From assembly GCA_964034945.1 (NCBI GenBank), contig OZ035962.1:83473942-83537941 (forward strand): 64,000 nucleotides of DNA. Direction: 5' to 3'. The position numbers and the translations under genes were made by a program. Of this stretch, positions 10,911 to 22,977 are shown piece by piece (position 1 is the stretch's first letter; the number at the start of each line of letters is the position of its first letter). Below the pieces are notes generated by a model. The model had not been told where the DNA came from and did no database searches. It saw nothing but the letters and a program-made list of their open reading frames with translations. The DNA comes from Chrysopilus asiliformis (Eukaryota > Arthropoda > Insecta > Diptera > Rhagionidae).

Positions 10911-12955
10911 TATCTCTTCTACTTTGCAAAAAAAAACACGGTTCTTTTCTTCTGACATAGACTGTATATTCAAAACAAATACGAAAAACAGCACTTTTAC
11001 ATACAAAACAAATAGTATTTTCTCGATTGATAAATGTTTAAATTAACTTAGAGAAACAAAAAAAAATCATTCCACGTGAACACAACTTTTGATTTGAATG
11101 TAACGGAAAGACACGAAATTCCGTTTGAATTCTACTTTCCTAATTAAAAAATTTTTTTATGGAAATTTTTATAGTTTGTATAAGGGGTTTAATTAAATTC
11201 AAAGTTTTTGGGGTCAGATTTCTATTAACCTAAGTATATTTTTTTTGCCTTAAGTTTTGATATATAGTTAACGTATCTATGATTTTGCGTTTCCCTCAAT
11301 ATTTTAGAAAAACTGTTTTTCGGAATTTTCCTAATTTTGTTATTAAAAGTTTTCCTAATTTTGTTATTAAAATCAAGTAAAATCTGAGGAGGTTTGTAGT
11401 TTTAGCAGTTAATAATTTGTTTTAATTGACAAACACCTTCAGTTGTAGCATTTGGCTTTAATTTTTTTTAATGAGCTATTTTTATTTGTTTAAATTTTCT
11501 GTTAGTTTTGTTTATCTTATTATACTAAAAAAACTCCTAAGTAACCCCCATAAATAAATACAACTAAAAAAATGTTGATACGTTATTTAATTACGATAAC
11601 AATTTAAATGACATATCAACATAGTATTTGTAAAAACCGTTTCGAAAATCGATTACAAAATCGGAAATTTTATATTCTCATTGGCATTAATTTTCTTTTA
11701 TACACAAACAGTTAATTATTTCTAACTGTGAAAGATAAGCTTCAAATTCAGGCATAGTTATCTGCTTTAAACCAAATCTAATCGCAAGTGTTTAAAAGAA
11801 TCCATAAAAATTTCCAAAAAATATCAGTCTTTGCAAATCTAAGAATTAGGTAAACAATTTTAGATGGGTGAAATTTTTCACAAAATCGATGTTAGATTTC
11901 TTTAAATGGATTTTATTGTTAACGTTTTTTATTCAAAACATTTGCACTATGCTAATGAAAAATGTAAATAACTTAAAAGATCGATCAGAACACATTTTAC
12001 TATAGATATTCATGTTTATTTCATGCAAATTGTTGTAATAAATTGAAGAAAAAAAAATTAACAATATTTTCGTACTTGCTAAACGTCGCAAAACCATTTC
12101 CTCGATCAATATAATCAAATAGCCTTTAATTGTAAATTATAACAACCGTGAGTAGTTTTCGTTTTTTATAAATATGTATTCTATATTTATACTTTTAAAC
12201 TGTCACAACTTGATTTGCATTTGATTTACGGAACTAAACGTTAGGCTCACACAACAATTTTAATTTTTATTAACCGATTAGTTTGAGTGTTCATGCGCAA
12301 CTGCCGAGTAAAACAGAAAAATTTAAATATCTTGAGTGCGAATGAGCTTTCATTTCAAAATTAGATTCTTTTTTTATTGATAGTAAGTTGTATTTTGCAC
12401 TCATAGCATATATGAATATGCTTACAATAACAGAAGGTGAGTATTTGCTAGCTTTAATACATTTCGAGATTATGTTAATTGACTTGTATCAATCTAAAGA
12501 GTTGGGATTTAAGAATATTGTCCTCTCATAAATATGAACACAAAAAAGAATAAAACTCTTAAAATAATATTCAAAATGTTGTTAAAAAATTTTTTTAACC
12601 CTTCAGCATATTTGATGACATTTTTTTATAAACGCAACTTTCTTTTACTGTACATCAAAGGATAAAAAAAATATCGACTTTTTTGTCATTTCAAGTTGAA
12701 GCCACATAAAATCCTTTTTCTCATATGGGAAAAAACGAGTTACTGCATCCCTTTTGGTAGATGAGATTTTAATTAAAAGAATATAAATAGCTCTTATAAC
12801 ATTGAACTTAAGCGTAGCTCATGACTTTTATACTGAAATAAAACACTTTTTCTTTTTAGATTGAAAGCCGGTCAAAACGGTCAATCAAAACATAAGAAAA
12901 GCTACAATTGCCAGGGGCCAATCGTCAAATACTCTTTATGATGACAGACAAAATG
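10911..12955. other. Gene-free AT-rich interval
   Basis: No supported gene on either strand. A small tandem duplication of about 24 bp (GTTTTCCTAATTTTGTTATT, twice between about 11327 and 11372) is the only clear structure. The rest is unstructured AT-rich DNA with short spurious open frames. Confidence 0.5.
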
Positions 12956-12959
12956 TTTA

Positions 12960-13490
12960 TTTAGAAAAAGCCATTTGTATAGGAGAGGGGGAAACGAGTT
13001 GGATTTTGATGTATGGAACGGTTATGTAAAACCATATTCTAAACAGATTTTACTTTAATAAACTCACCGTTTGCGAGAAAATAGAAAAAAAAAGTATTCG
13101 ATTTGAATGGGGGAGGAGGGAAGGAAGTATCTAACCGGATTTTGTCGTAAAGATAAGTTATGTAAAATCCTATTCTAAATACATGTTACCTTTATAAATT
13201 TTTCAATATGACTCACCGTTTTCGAGAAAATTGCAAAAAAATTGTTTAGTTTGTATAGGGGAGGGACAACACAATGGTTCGATTTTGCCCGTTCAAGAAA
13301 TTAGCCTAGCCATTTACGAGAAACGTAACTACATAAAATTTCAAATTTCTAGCCCAATCCTTTATGGTGTTCACGGACAGACGGAAGGACAGGATCATCT
13401 GACGGACAGACGGACGGACATGACAGACGGACGGAAAAATCTTTTATCATTCCTAATACGCTGATGTAGTTCATTTTTGTGTCCGATGAT
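12960..13490 (+). repeat. Interspersed repeat R1, copy 1
   Basis: Diverged copy of the repeat family also found at 41387-41900 and 52013-52557. The shared order of blocks is: GA-rich run, 'GGATTTTGATGTATGG', 'TTATGTAAAACCATATTCTA', 'CTCACCGTTTTCGAGAAAAT', a G-rich run, 'CGATTTTGCCCGTTCAAGAA', 'ATTTCAAATTTCTAGCCCAA', then a (GACGGACA)n microsatellite and 'TCATTCCTAATACGCTGATG'. The first blocks are repeated twice here about 145 bp apart, so this copy is internally duplicated. It is non-coding and its class is unknown. Confidence 0.6.
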
Positions 13491-13639
13491 TGGTTCGGAA
13501 TCTGCCATTCTACCGTTTATTGAACGCCTATCTACTGTTAACGGTTGATGAGCCATTTAAGCCTAATGTTCTGGATAAACCAATAACCACACAGGGCATC
13601 ATGGGAAGTAGGCACAAGCTATTGTGTACGTTTTATAAG

Positions 13640-13830
13640 TTGAATATTGTGCGAAAATACTTGAGATAAATGAAATTTGAATATGACACTGCCTATGGTA
13701 TATTTTTAACAATAACGGTCACAAACTGCTCAGCCGAACGTTCATTTTCTAAGTTGAACTTATTAAAAATCCCATCAGAACAGCTATGCATCAAAGCAGA
13801 TTAGATGCCATACTTTTACGGGGCATAGGT
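13640..13830 (+). pseudogene. hAT-superfamily transposase relic (C-terminal dimerisation region)
   Basis: One frame from about 13674 reads 'FLTITVTNCSAERSFSKLN' and then reaches an in-frame TAG at 13801-13803. The 'TNCSAERSFSKL' block is the hallmark of the C-terminal dimerisation domain of hAT transposases, in particular the ZMYM1-like type. The segment that should follow (the 'LRSTM.QERL' region) is partly deleted, and nothing upstream is open. It is a short dead fragment with no terminal repeats that I could find. Confidence 0.65.
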
Positions 13831-15012
13831 AGGGTAATCATATGCCCCGGAATGGCCGGGACAGTCCCGAATTTAGGCATGTTGTACCGACGTCCCGGAT
13901 CTAAACTTTTGTTCCGGAATTATACAACCTAGTGTTGCAATTTCTTAACCACTAAAAAATGGACCTCGAAACCCAAAAATATTAGACTGCGGCGCTTTTT
14001 ATTGAAATGATGTGTGATGTTTATTTCTAAAAGTTTTGATCACAACGTAATGTTTGTTGTATTTCCTTTACAGTTTTTCGCTCCCCTCCCTTCCGCACTC
14101 CACCGGTAATCTATTCCAGATTCACACAGAAGAAAGTTTTGTGTTAATCACAACTGATATTTTTTAATATTTTCAGTTTCTTTTGCAAAAGTGCAATTAC
14201 ACAAACTTTTGTTGCTCATTTTTAGGGTCTGTCTTAAAATACGTCAAGGTCTTTTCGCCCCCTTTTTTTTGTTTTAATGCAGGAAATTTTCTATTTGTTC
14301 TTTTTCGAAGATGTTCCATGCAGAAAATTATTAATTATTAATTAAAGTGCTGTGTTCCGCATGGAAATCTTTTTTTTTAATTTTCGTACAAATATTTTAA
14401 ATTCCAATGTTTTTTTCAAAACAGATTTTTTGTAAAGGCAAATTTAATTAGAATACCGTACACAATCTTAGATAAAATACCGTTTTTCTGTGATTCATTT
14501 AACTTATTTCCCGAGTAACTATTATAACGCACAAATTTTCACGGTTCCTCAAAGGTTTAAGGTCGAATAACACTAAATAAAATAAAACGCAATAATATTT
14601 TTGTAAATATATACTTATATATTTTGAATATATTAACAATAAAAAGAAAATAATAAAAATCAAAACCAATAATTGTAAACATATGATTTTTGTTAATAAA
14701 AATATTATTAAAACTAGTACAAATGTCACGAAGTAAGAACAAAAAAGTATTTAATTCTTTATGTAGATCTATGATTTTCATTTTTTTGAGGTGTACACTA
14801 ACATGAAAAAATATTTTCTAAAAGTAAACACGATTTTCTGAAGCACTGCACGATTTTGTAATTAATTTTTTTTAAAATTGAGTTTTTTACTTAAATGATA
14901 TTAGGTATATTTTATAATATGCATTATAAAAAATCGATTTTATTTAATTATTTTATAAACAAATGTCTACTAAAAATTACAAATAAATGCTAAGCGGGTC
15001 TACTTAGATTCA
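13831..15012. other. Gene-free interval 3' of the BSDC1-like gene
   Basis: AT-rich; no gene supported. It should contain the 3' UTR of the minus-strand BSDC1-like gene, whose stop is at 15013. The overlapping minus-strand open frames around 14499-14781 are Ile/Phe/Leu-rich translations of AT-rich DNA and are not credible proteins. Confidence 0.45.
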
Positions 15013-16888
15013 TTACTCGTTGAGGTCGAAATCCTTTTCCCAACTTTCATCTGAACATGATGAGGTGTCATCCTTCTTAAAGTGATCCTTTTGTAGTTTT
15101 AAATTTTCTGCTTTTGCGTTTTGTTGTGATTTCGATTTGTTGTTCCCTTTAGTTTTTTCGGTTTGTTTAGCTGAGGCCTGTGATTTACCTGCATTTTTTG
15201 TTGACTTCTTTGAATCAGCGGAATTTTGTTGTTTGCCAGTTTTTGGGTTTGACGTAGATTGCTGCTGCTGCTGCTCGTTTTGCTTGGCCGAGGACGGAGT
15301 TTTCCCATTGTTCTGAAAAGTATTCATGAGTTTTTTTCTAAGCTATAGCAAAATACAAATTATTTAAGCATTCGCAGGTCATAAAACTCCCGTAAAAGGT
15401 TAAAAAACTCTATCGAATATTTAGCTAATAATACAAAATGAATAAATTTATTTCTACCTTAACAACATTATTGACTTCATCGTTAATAACAATACTCTTG
15501 CGCTTCTCCCTTTCTTGAATTTCCTTTTCGTACTGTTCCAGCAGTCGAGTTTGCTCCTCCTCCGACAGTTCAACATTGCACGGAATCTCCTCCTCCTCCC
15601 AATTGATGTCCTCCCCTAAAATCTCTTTATCTAAGCTCTGTGGATCTTCAGCGACTAGGCCTTCGGCGGCGGTTTCCATATCCTTTTCTTGACATACCAA
15701 TTTCGGCTGTTCGGTTTGAATGATATTCTTACGCGGTGATACTGGCTTATTCGAGTTTACTTCGGCTTTAGCCCTCTTTTCGGCCACTTCGGCGTTTGCA
15801 AGAGCGTCCTCCAGTAAAGCACGCTTAAAAAGATACCTAAGAAAAGGTGGAACTGAGTCAAATGCGATGAAAAATGATTGAATGAGGTCACCTTTTCCAA
15901 AATTCCATATGTGAAACTTTCTCAGGCACTAATGTTGTATACTTTTCATTTAAAATCTCACTGCAGGTTAAGTGTCTATCGAGCCTGTTCTGTGTAAACT
16001 GATCCTGCTCAACGACCTCAAGCCAGCGTTTATACTTCTCAACCAGATCAAGATCGGGTTCAATCAGATAGGTTTTATCATTCGATTGAACCTCGGCGAG
16101 ATGCTTCTGGAAACCAGTCAATGTCACCATTCCATCGTGAGTGATTAAAACTACCTCCACTTCTTCGTCTTCAACCGACGGTACCAGAGCCTCCGTCACT
16201 TGGCCAAAGAAGGAACTCAAACTCTTTTTAACAGTGCCAACTGTTGAATCCTCTTCATCGAACTGAAAGTGAAATAGAACCGAATTCAAGTAAAAGTAGT
16301 TTCTGGTAAACTTTAGTAGTTTGTGTGAAAAGATTTAGGTTTCGTACTAACAACATCCGGAAAGTGAAATATTTGGGCAATAAAATTAGTTTTTTTTTTT
16401 ATAAACCTTATCTATGTTAGCCTCCAACCATGTTTCACAGCCACCTTTCACCAAAATGTTAAAACTCTTACCTTCCAAGTGTTCTCAATGGCAGTCCCGA
16501 CATTAGACGCCTCCGTACGAACAGCTGTTGATAATTCGTCCAAATCCTTCTTTACAGCTTCGAACACAGTTGAAGTCTTTGGATTAAAAACAAATTTACA
16601 TTAGAACAGAATAATTAAGTATGCACAGCGCATTTTTTCATGGGAGGCTCACCTTTGTCTTGGCCGCATTTATCCACGGAGTCCACCAACTTGAACTCGC
16701 TCCATTTTCCAAACTGCAAAAAATGAAATTTAGCAAAAGTTTTCCCTATCATCAGCACAAATAAAATTATATGAAGCGAATTTCGATGCGTTAATTGAAA
16801 GCAAATAAAAAACTAGAGACTCGATTGCCAACCAATATCTGAAAACTTGTTTCGTTGCTTTTGTCCCCAAAACTTACCCTTCAGCCAT
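15013..16888 (-). CDS. BSDC1: BSD-domain protein, BSDC1-like
   Basis: Six coding exons: 16888-16878, 16713-16653, 16576-16472, 16262-15892, 15836-15458 and 15312-15013 (stop TAA 15015-15013). All phases agree and give 408 residues. The start is chosen because ATG 16888 gives 'MAEG' joined to 'WWTPWINAAKTK', the Trp-rich N-terminus expected of BSDC1, and uses a GTAAGT donor. Residues about 60-180 include 'FFGQVTEALVP' and lead into the BSD domain, ending 'SHMEFWKRYLFKRALLE' with the family's Phe-Trp pair. The rest is low-complexity: an acidic 'ELSEEEQTRLLEQYEKEIQ' helix, a Gln run and a Lys/Ser-rich stretch, closing with the acidic 'SWEKDFDLNE'. BSD domains occur in TFIIH p62, synapse-associated proteins and DOS2-like factors; the cellular role of BSDC1 is poorly known. 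Confidence 0.9.
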
Positions 16889-17245
16889 TAGATTAACGGG
16901 TGAAAAACACAAACTTTCTGAATATTCTGATTAAACAATTTTCGTAGATTAGTTTTCCGTCAGATACGAAGACGCTTAAACATTTTAACCTTTCTGCACA
17001 GATTTTTCAGTTATTTTTCCTCACGAAAATATTTTTCCAACTCGAAATGTCAGACCCACACACAGCAAACGGAAAATTGGATTCTAAAGTTGGAATACAA
17101 TAACCAGCAGCATCAGCGACAGCAAAACCAAGAATACTGCCGTGTGAAATTCATCGACTTTATTGCAGCGCATCGGCATAAATAGGAGGGGGGTCTAAAG
17201 TAGAGAATCTATAATCTAGAGAGCGGACATCAGCAATTAAAGCTA

Positions 17246-17601
17246 GAACCTGAATCGTATGCGATGCGTCCGTCCGGTTGACAGTTTTATGCGGTGACAG
17301 TTGGGTACGGCAACGAATCTGGAGTTAACTCCTTGTTTTGCACTTCTTCTATTAGTTTATCGTCGAAACAATTACTTTCAATTTCTTCCATACTGAAATT
17401 GCTTAAATCGTAAACAAACTTTTTTGCGAAATGACATTTCCGTGCGTTGCCGCATGTAAAAGTAGAAATTCGACCTACTCTATGCGGTTGCCGCATCGGA
17501 AAACGTATTATTAGGGGAGTACTCATAGCAGCCCGTTGATTTTACTCGAACTGTCAACCGGACGCACGCATGACGGACGCATCGATATACGATTCAGGTT
17601 C
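17246..17601. mobile_element. MITE with long terminal inverted repeats (about 356 bp)
   Basis: Ends match in inverted orientation: GAACCTGAATCGTAT and CCGGTTGACAGTT blocks on the left (17246-17286), their complements on the right (about 17549-17601), with a small insertion in the right arm. Both ends abut TA (17244-17245, 17602-17603), so a TA target duplication is likely. A 79-codon minus-strand frame lies inside (17287-17526), but I recognise no domain in it. It sits in the upstream region of ZNF-1. Confidence 0.7.
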
Positions 17602-17639
17602 TACATAGCTTAATATACCATCCTAGTGAGTTTGTAGAC

Positions 17640-18125
17640 AATTTTTCAATTTATTAAAAGAATTACGTCTTTCTAATTTTTTTTATACCTCAAATATGAG
17701 TTTTTTACTTATATTAACCGTTTTCTGTTATTTTGGTAACTGTTTATAACAATGAATTCAATTTTTAAAGTTTTTCGCGCGCGTTTCTCAGCTCGGCGGC
17801 CATTTTTACACGTCCCATTGTCCACTCTCTAATTTATCGGCTTTCTAGTCCAGAGGGGCTAACTTATCCCTAGAAACATCTTCAAATAAATCATGTCATT
17901 TTACTGAAGTAAACAATTTTTTCAGCAGACTAGAGCACATTTCAATTTTTTTAAATATCTACGACTTTCCATTTTTCTTAATTTTTTTTTATATCGCAAA
18001 CATGCGTTTTTTGATAATATTACTGATTTCAGTTATTTTGTAACAATAAATCAAATTCTAAAGTTTTTCACCCTCATTTTTCAGCTCGGCGACAATTTTT
18101 ACACGTCAAATTGTCAACTCTCAAA
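17640..18125 (+). repeat. Diverged tandem duplication upstream of ZNF-1
   Basis: Two copies about 280 bp apart share the order 'TCTAATTTTTTTTATA', 'AGTTTTTTACTTATATTA', 'TTTCAGCTCGGCGRC', 'ATTTTTACACGTC' and a 'TTGTC(A/C)ACTCTC' block (17820-17830 and 18110-18121). They are diverged by substitutions and small indels. The second copy ends about 55 bp before the ZNF-1 promoter module. Confidence 0.5.
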
Positions 18126-18179
18126 TATAAACGACCCTAACAAGCTGAATTACGTTAATTTGGCAGTACTAATTCGCTG

Positions 18180-18213
18180 AATTGTCACTCGGTAGTTTGT
18201 TGTTTACTTGCTC
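18180..18213 (+). promoter_or_regulatory. ZNF-1 upstream module
   Basis: 'AATTGTCACTCGG' followed by 'TTGTTGTTTACTTG', ending 33 bp before the ATG. It is the most diverged version of the module shared by the array; the CTGGYAACAC block is not recognisable, while TGTCA and TTGTTTAC are. Confidence 0.45.
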
Positions 18214-18245
18214 AATGTTTTCTTGAAAATTGAAAAATTCGGAAA

Positions 18246-20137
18246 ATGGAATCAAATATTGAAGATTTCAATATTAAATCACTCTGTCGGGCTTGCATGA
18301 ACACCGTTACGGCTTCCTCAATAACATTCATAAAGAATTCCGAGCTTATCGAAAGATATTTCGCTTGCACGTCAATTGAAGTGATCAAAACAAAAACAAT
18401 AACTTTTGTGTAAATAAAAATTTTAAATGTTTCTTTTGCAGGTGAATTTCGCTGATGGTTTGTCACTGAACCTTTGCAAAAAGTGCCATGAACTTGTCAA
18501 TGACTTCTACAATTTTCGCAAGATGTGCGTGGAAACGCAGGAGAAGATGTACAACTCGGTTTATGGACAACCGAATCTCGGAAGCTTTGAAGGTCCTGAA
18601 CTGGAGGCAATCAATATTAAGCAGTGTAAAGTGGAAATTGACTCTGATATTCTGGAGGAATTCAGAAGTGAATGCGATAAGAATGATCAGCCAACCGGAT
18701 TGGATGGTGCTGTAGACAGAGATTTAGAGATCAAATCGAAACATGAACAAATTGAGGAGGAAGATCTTGAAGACTTTACTGACGACGGTGGAAGTAACGA
18801 AGGTGCTGAAGAATCTGAAGATAGCGAAGATAATGGCAGTGGCCAGGATAAGGAAATGGAAAGCATGGAAATTCGAAATACTAGAGGTAGAAAGAATAGA
18901 AAAAACGACAATTCGGATAAAGTGAAAAGGAATAAAAAGTTAGGGTGTCACATTTGCAATAAAAAATTCCATCAACAGATTCGGCTTGATGGTCATTTGA
19001 GAGAGCATGAAGGCTTAAAGGTAAATTGTATTTTTCTGTAGTTTTATTCATCATTTCTGCGGTAGGTTTTCGATTTATGGAATTAACCGGGTCCTAAGAC
19101 TGTTCATAAACCGAAACAATTTCTTTACCTTAACAAGCACATCGCAAAAGAAAGATTTGTCCACAAAAAAGGCCGACAAGTATTTTTCATGAAGAGAACT
19201 TGTGGCTGCTTCTAGGAAATTTATAAGCAATTATAATTATAGTTAAAAAAATTGACAAAAATGCAATTATAACGATATTGTTTTTTATATTTTAGCCTTG
19301 CGTGTGTCAAATGTGCAACAAAGAGCTGTCCAACTTCAAAGCGTACTATCGACATATTCAATTTGTACACGGAGAAAGGAAATTGTACCCTTGTACAGTG
19401 AATGATTGTGATAAATCGTATAAAACAAAAGAGGGTCTAATTGTACATGTAAGGAAATTTCATAATGGTATAAAATCCTCACCATTTATTTGTGAATTAT
19501 GTGGGAAAAGTCTGACAACAAAAAGTGCTCTCGAGGTGATTATTTTCTTAAAAAATCATTGCACACTTCATAAAATAAGTTACGCTGATTGTATTTTGTT
19601 GACGTTTTCAGAAGCATAAAAACGTTCACGCTGGCATCAAACCCTTTGCTTGCAATCTCTGTCCTAAATCATATCCCACACGGTATAAACTAAATATCCA
19701 CTTATTACGTCACGAAGGCATAAAAAGATACACATGCTCACTCTGTGGTTTAAAAAAGACAACAGGCCATGAACTTAATATTCATATGCGAACGCACACG
19801 AAAGAGAAAACGTATAAATGTGATTTTTGCTCAAATCTGTTCAGTAATTTTGGTAAACATTCAACGATTTTTCCGCCAAAAATATAAATTTTAATTGTGA
19901 AAAATATTTGTAGGTAATTTAAGTCGGCATATAGCTTTGGTGCACATGAAAATCAAAAACTTCCGGTGCACATACTGTGATATGACTTTTGGTAAAGCGG
20001 AAACATTGAAGCATCACGTGATGAGGCATACAGGTGAAAAACCGCATGAATGTTCCGTTTGTGGAAAGCGATTTATTCAGTCCATCGCATTACAAACGCA
20101 CATGAAGACTCATAATAAACCACCAAAAAACAAATAA
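18246..20137 (+). CDS. ZAD-C2H2 zinc-finger protein, ZNF-1
   Basis: Exons 18246-18380, 18442-19020, 19296-19535, 19612-19852, 19914-20137; 472 residues. ATG 18246 starts 'MESNIEDF' just before the ZAD. The ZAD zinc ligands are Cys14, Cys17, Cys57 and Cys60 ('LCRAC', 'LCKKC'), split by intron 1. ZADs mediate dimerisation in this family. An acidic linker (about 100-170) with 'QCKVEIDSD' is followed by a basic 'RGRKNRKN' patch. Nine C2H2 fingers follow from residue 214: finger 1 in exon 2, 2-3 in exon 3, finger 4 across intron 3, 5-6 in exon 4, finger 7 across intron 4, 8-9 in exon 5. Finger 3 has CX4C spacing and finger 6 ('CSLCGLKKTTGHEL') lacks the core aromatic. Only fingers 8-9 are joined by a canonical TGEKP linker. 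It is presumably a nuclear DNA-binding regulator; the target is unknown. Confidence 0.92.
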
Positions 20138-20795
20138 ACTTTCATTTTGTTTAATTGTAGTGTCACAAGATTGTTTTTATATATATTTTTATTTATTTAT
20201 ATAATTTAATTTTTAAATAAAAAAAATTGAAAATAGAAAACGTATTTTCTTAACGAAATAATTAGAGAACCACCGAACCGAATTAGTTCAAATTCTAGGA
20301 TGAGCTTCTTACTCTATTGCTAGTCCACACTCGCTAAATGCAGGCGAGTTACAGTTACCACTGTCAGGTTGAGCGTTTTTTTGTAAATTACGTTTTTTTT
20401 TTCATTTATCCGACTTACGATATTGTAAATATTTTATATTTTGCATACTTTATATATTAAACAGAGATTTTCTAGCCCTAGTAGCCAAGACTGTGACCTG
20501 CCAGTCCTCGCAGCCGAAACCGTAATTCGCCTGCATTTGGCGATAGTGTGGAATCGGTAACAAAAAACTAACTTGAAACTCTTCAATAACCCGAAATTTT
20601 TTTGCCTCCTTACCCCCGCCTGCTATCTTCAAAATCGTTAAAGCAATTTCGATCCGACTCAAGTCGCCTTCAAGAAAAACTTTTCTGAAAACTTTTATTT
20701 TGAAGGAATTTTACTGTGTTAGCACGAAACCAAGGAAGATGTCCGTAAAAAAAGTCAAGTTCCTAGGAAACGGGAATTTAATACTTTTTATTGTT
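20138..20795. other. Intergenic between ZNF-1 and the Myb/SANT-like gene, with imperfect inverted repeat
   Basis: Starts with the ZNF-1 3' UTR (AATAAA-like at about 20215). Segments 20321-20372 and 20492-20560 are imperfect inverted copies (both contain 'CCACACT..CGC.AAATGCAGGCGA' on one strand or the other), suggesting an old ~240-bp MITE. No gene is seen. Confidence 0.4.
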
Positions 20796-21858
20796 TTATT
20801 TACTATTTTTATATTTCATTTCAATTTCGAATTTCGCGATACGCTCCTCCTTATCCATTTCTAGCCTTTTGAGTTCGAATTCTTGCCTTTTTAATTCCTG
20901 CTCATGTCTCAATTTGTCTTCCTGAATTTTAAGTTTTCTCTCTTGAATTTCCAATTCCCTTTCTAACAACTTAATTTTTCTTTCTTCGAATTCTTTGTCT
21001 TGAGTGAATTTTTGCTTTTGAAATTGCAATTTTTGTCCATAATATACTTGCATTTCACTCTGCAGTGAGATCAGTTGACTAATAGCTAATTTGGGAGAAC
21101 ATTTTTTCGACTTTTTAGACAAACTCATTGATTCCTCTGTCATTTGTGGTGCTGGAACGGAAGTTGAGGCTGATATTTGTGCTGATGTTGTGGTAGTTAT
21201 TAAGTTGGACGAGTCCTCATTGATGTTCTCTATTTTTGGTGTAAATGCAGCATCGGACACATCATCATTTCCAGTATTTTGTAGTAATAAAGGAGAGTAA
21301 TTAAAGAAATTGAGATTTTGATCTTCGGATTCATCAGGATTTGCAGAATCATTTTTCGTTAAACTTTTCTCAAAAAAGTTTCCAATGTTTTTGTTGACGA
21401 AAATATCGTTTAATTTTTTATAATATGGGCAAAGTTTTGTAATTCTTACTGTAAAAAAAGTTATAAGAATTTTTCAATTGAAGTATGTTTGTTATAACAA
21501 ACCTTGAATACTATCAAACCCTTCCTGGGGCTCCGGTGGTCTAGCGTCAGTTGATTTACGCAATTCGTTAGCTTTAATGAATGATTGTTTTAAATTTCGC
21601 ACCTTCCATCGTATGATATCCCACGAAGCGTCAATCTCTACTTCCTCTAAAAGTTTTTTATAATACATCTGAGCGGTTGGTTTCTATAAAAATCTATAAT
21701 TTATAAATTTGAAGCAGAATTTAAAAACTTTTCACCTCGAAATCTTCCTTTTTATAAATATAATCTAAAATTAAATTGGTTTCTCTATCCGTCCATTTTT
21801 TTATAGGTCTCATCCTTTTGCGTGTTGCCTTCAGCAGTTTGCCCTTATTTTTATTCAT
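20796..21858 (-). CDS. Myb/SANT-like (trihelix) protein with C-terminal coiled coil
   Basis: Three exons, 21858-21736, 21683-21503 and 21448-20796, all with GT/AG borders and consistent phases; 318 residues. Residues about 18-105 form a trihelix Myb/SANT-like DNA-binding domain: 'KKWTDRETNLILDYIY' for helix 1, 'SWDIIRWKVRNLKQSFIKA' for helix 3, then 'KLCPYYKKLNDIF', a block often seen after such domains. The middle is Ser/Thr-rich. The last ~100 residues are a charged helix with repeated 'ERELEIQERKLKIQEDKL' heptad-like units, a probable coiled coil. Domains of this kind occur in PIF/Harbinger accessory proteins and in host regulators derived from them. The frame is intact, but I found no transposon ends around it, so it may be a domesticated gene. 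It is antisense to its ZNF neighbours. Confidence 0.8.
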
Positions 21859-22977
21859 ACTTATTTCCTTTGGTAATTGATTTTAGTCAAAGTTTTTGTT
21901 TTTTTTTTCAACACAAGCGGACTGTTGAACAAAAAACAACAAAATTTACTAAATTTCTTAGTAGAATTCACTGAACGTTTAGCATTTAGAATCGATGTAT
22001 GCAACTGTGAATAAAATAGTAAAAAAAGTGCTATTTTACGGTTGTTTATTACAAATTAGTTACCACGAACAGTAAACACCAATGATTTTTATTTGATTTG
22101 TTTTGTAAAAATTTATCACACATTTTTTTGTAACTTTTCATCATCAGGAAATATTTGATTTTTTCCTTGTAAACGAATTATTTTTTCATATTTTCAATTC
22201 CTATAAAAATCGTTTGAGAAATCAAATAAAATTATAAATTTTAACAAATGAAAGTTAATTTACTTGAACTGTGATTCGGAGAAATTTGGTAAAAAAAATT
22301 AATAATATTTTGCGAAAAAAGGGATAGAAAATGTAAAAATTGATTGCGGCGAATTAAATACCATCTAATGCGAAATGTGTAGTTTACACAAAAAACCAAA
22401 TTTTTATTTATTTTTTAATTTGATATACTGTCAAACAGTATGCAAGATAAAATTTGCTTTCAGCCCAGCGAAATTCAGCACAACAAAATTGCCATTCAGC
22501 ATTTTTGTGTACCTGATTTTAAGTTTGAACCCAAATAAAAAAGACAACATTTACCAATTTTTCGGGTCTGTAGGGAACGTTTGTTTAAAAGCCATTTTTC
22601 GATTCATCGATCTGAAATTCCTGAAAATTTTGGACCCATTTCATCGTCATTGACGAACACATTCATGAAGGAAATACTGTTTTCAACATCATGCAATTCC
22701 GAGTTTTCCTGCAATCGGCACTTTATTCATTTTTAAAAAATTTAAATTAATAAAAAAATATCAGTTGTAAACAACACAAAACTTTCCTCTGCAATTATTT
22801 AGGAAAAATATAAAAAAAGGAAAAAAATGCATGAAATTTTATTTTCTTTGAATTTAGTCCTATGCAATTTTTCATAATAGCCCATAGTTTAGATAAATTT
22901 TAAAAAAGCTTATTTTTTTGAAATATGTTGAGAACTGATAGACGTATGAACCGTTAAAGCAAAAAATGTGGAAAATT
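21859..22977. other. Gene-free interval upstream of the Myb/SANT-like gene
   Basis: AT-rich and without a recognisable gene. It should hold the promoter of the minus-strand gene starting at 21858. A plus-strand frame at 22375-22653 has no recognisable domain and composition typical of chance frames. Confidence 0.4.

Noticed and set aside
14499..14781. Overlapping minus-strand frames rich in Ile/Phe/Leu
   Set aside because: Translation of AT-rich DNA in two frames; looks like a membrane protein only because of base composition.
17287..17526. 79-codon minus-strand frame as a host gene
   Set aside because: Entirely inside an inverted-repeat element; no recognisable domain.
18687..18911. Minus-strand Ser/Leu-rich frame
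   Set aside because: Shadow of the acidic linker of ZNF-1 (Glu/Asp codons read backwards).
22375..22653. 92-codon plus-strand frame
   Set aside because: No recognisable domain, no splice or promoter context, composition typical of chance.
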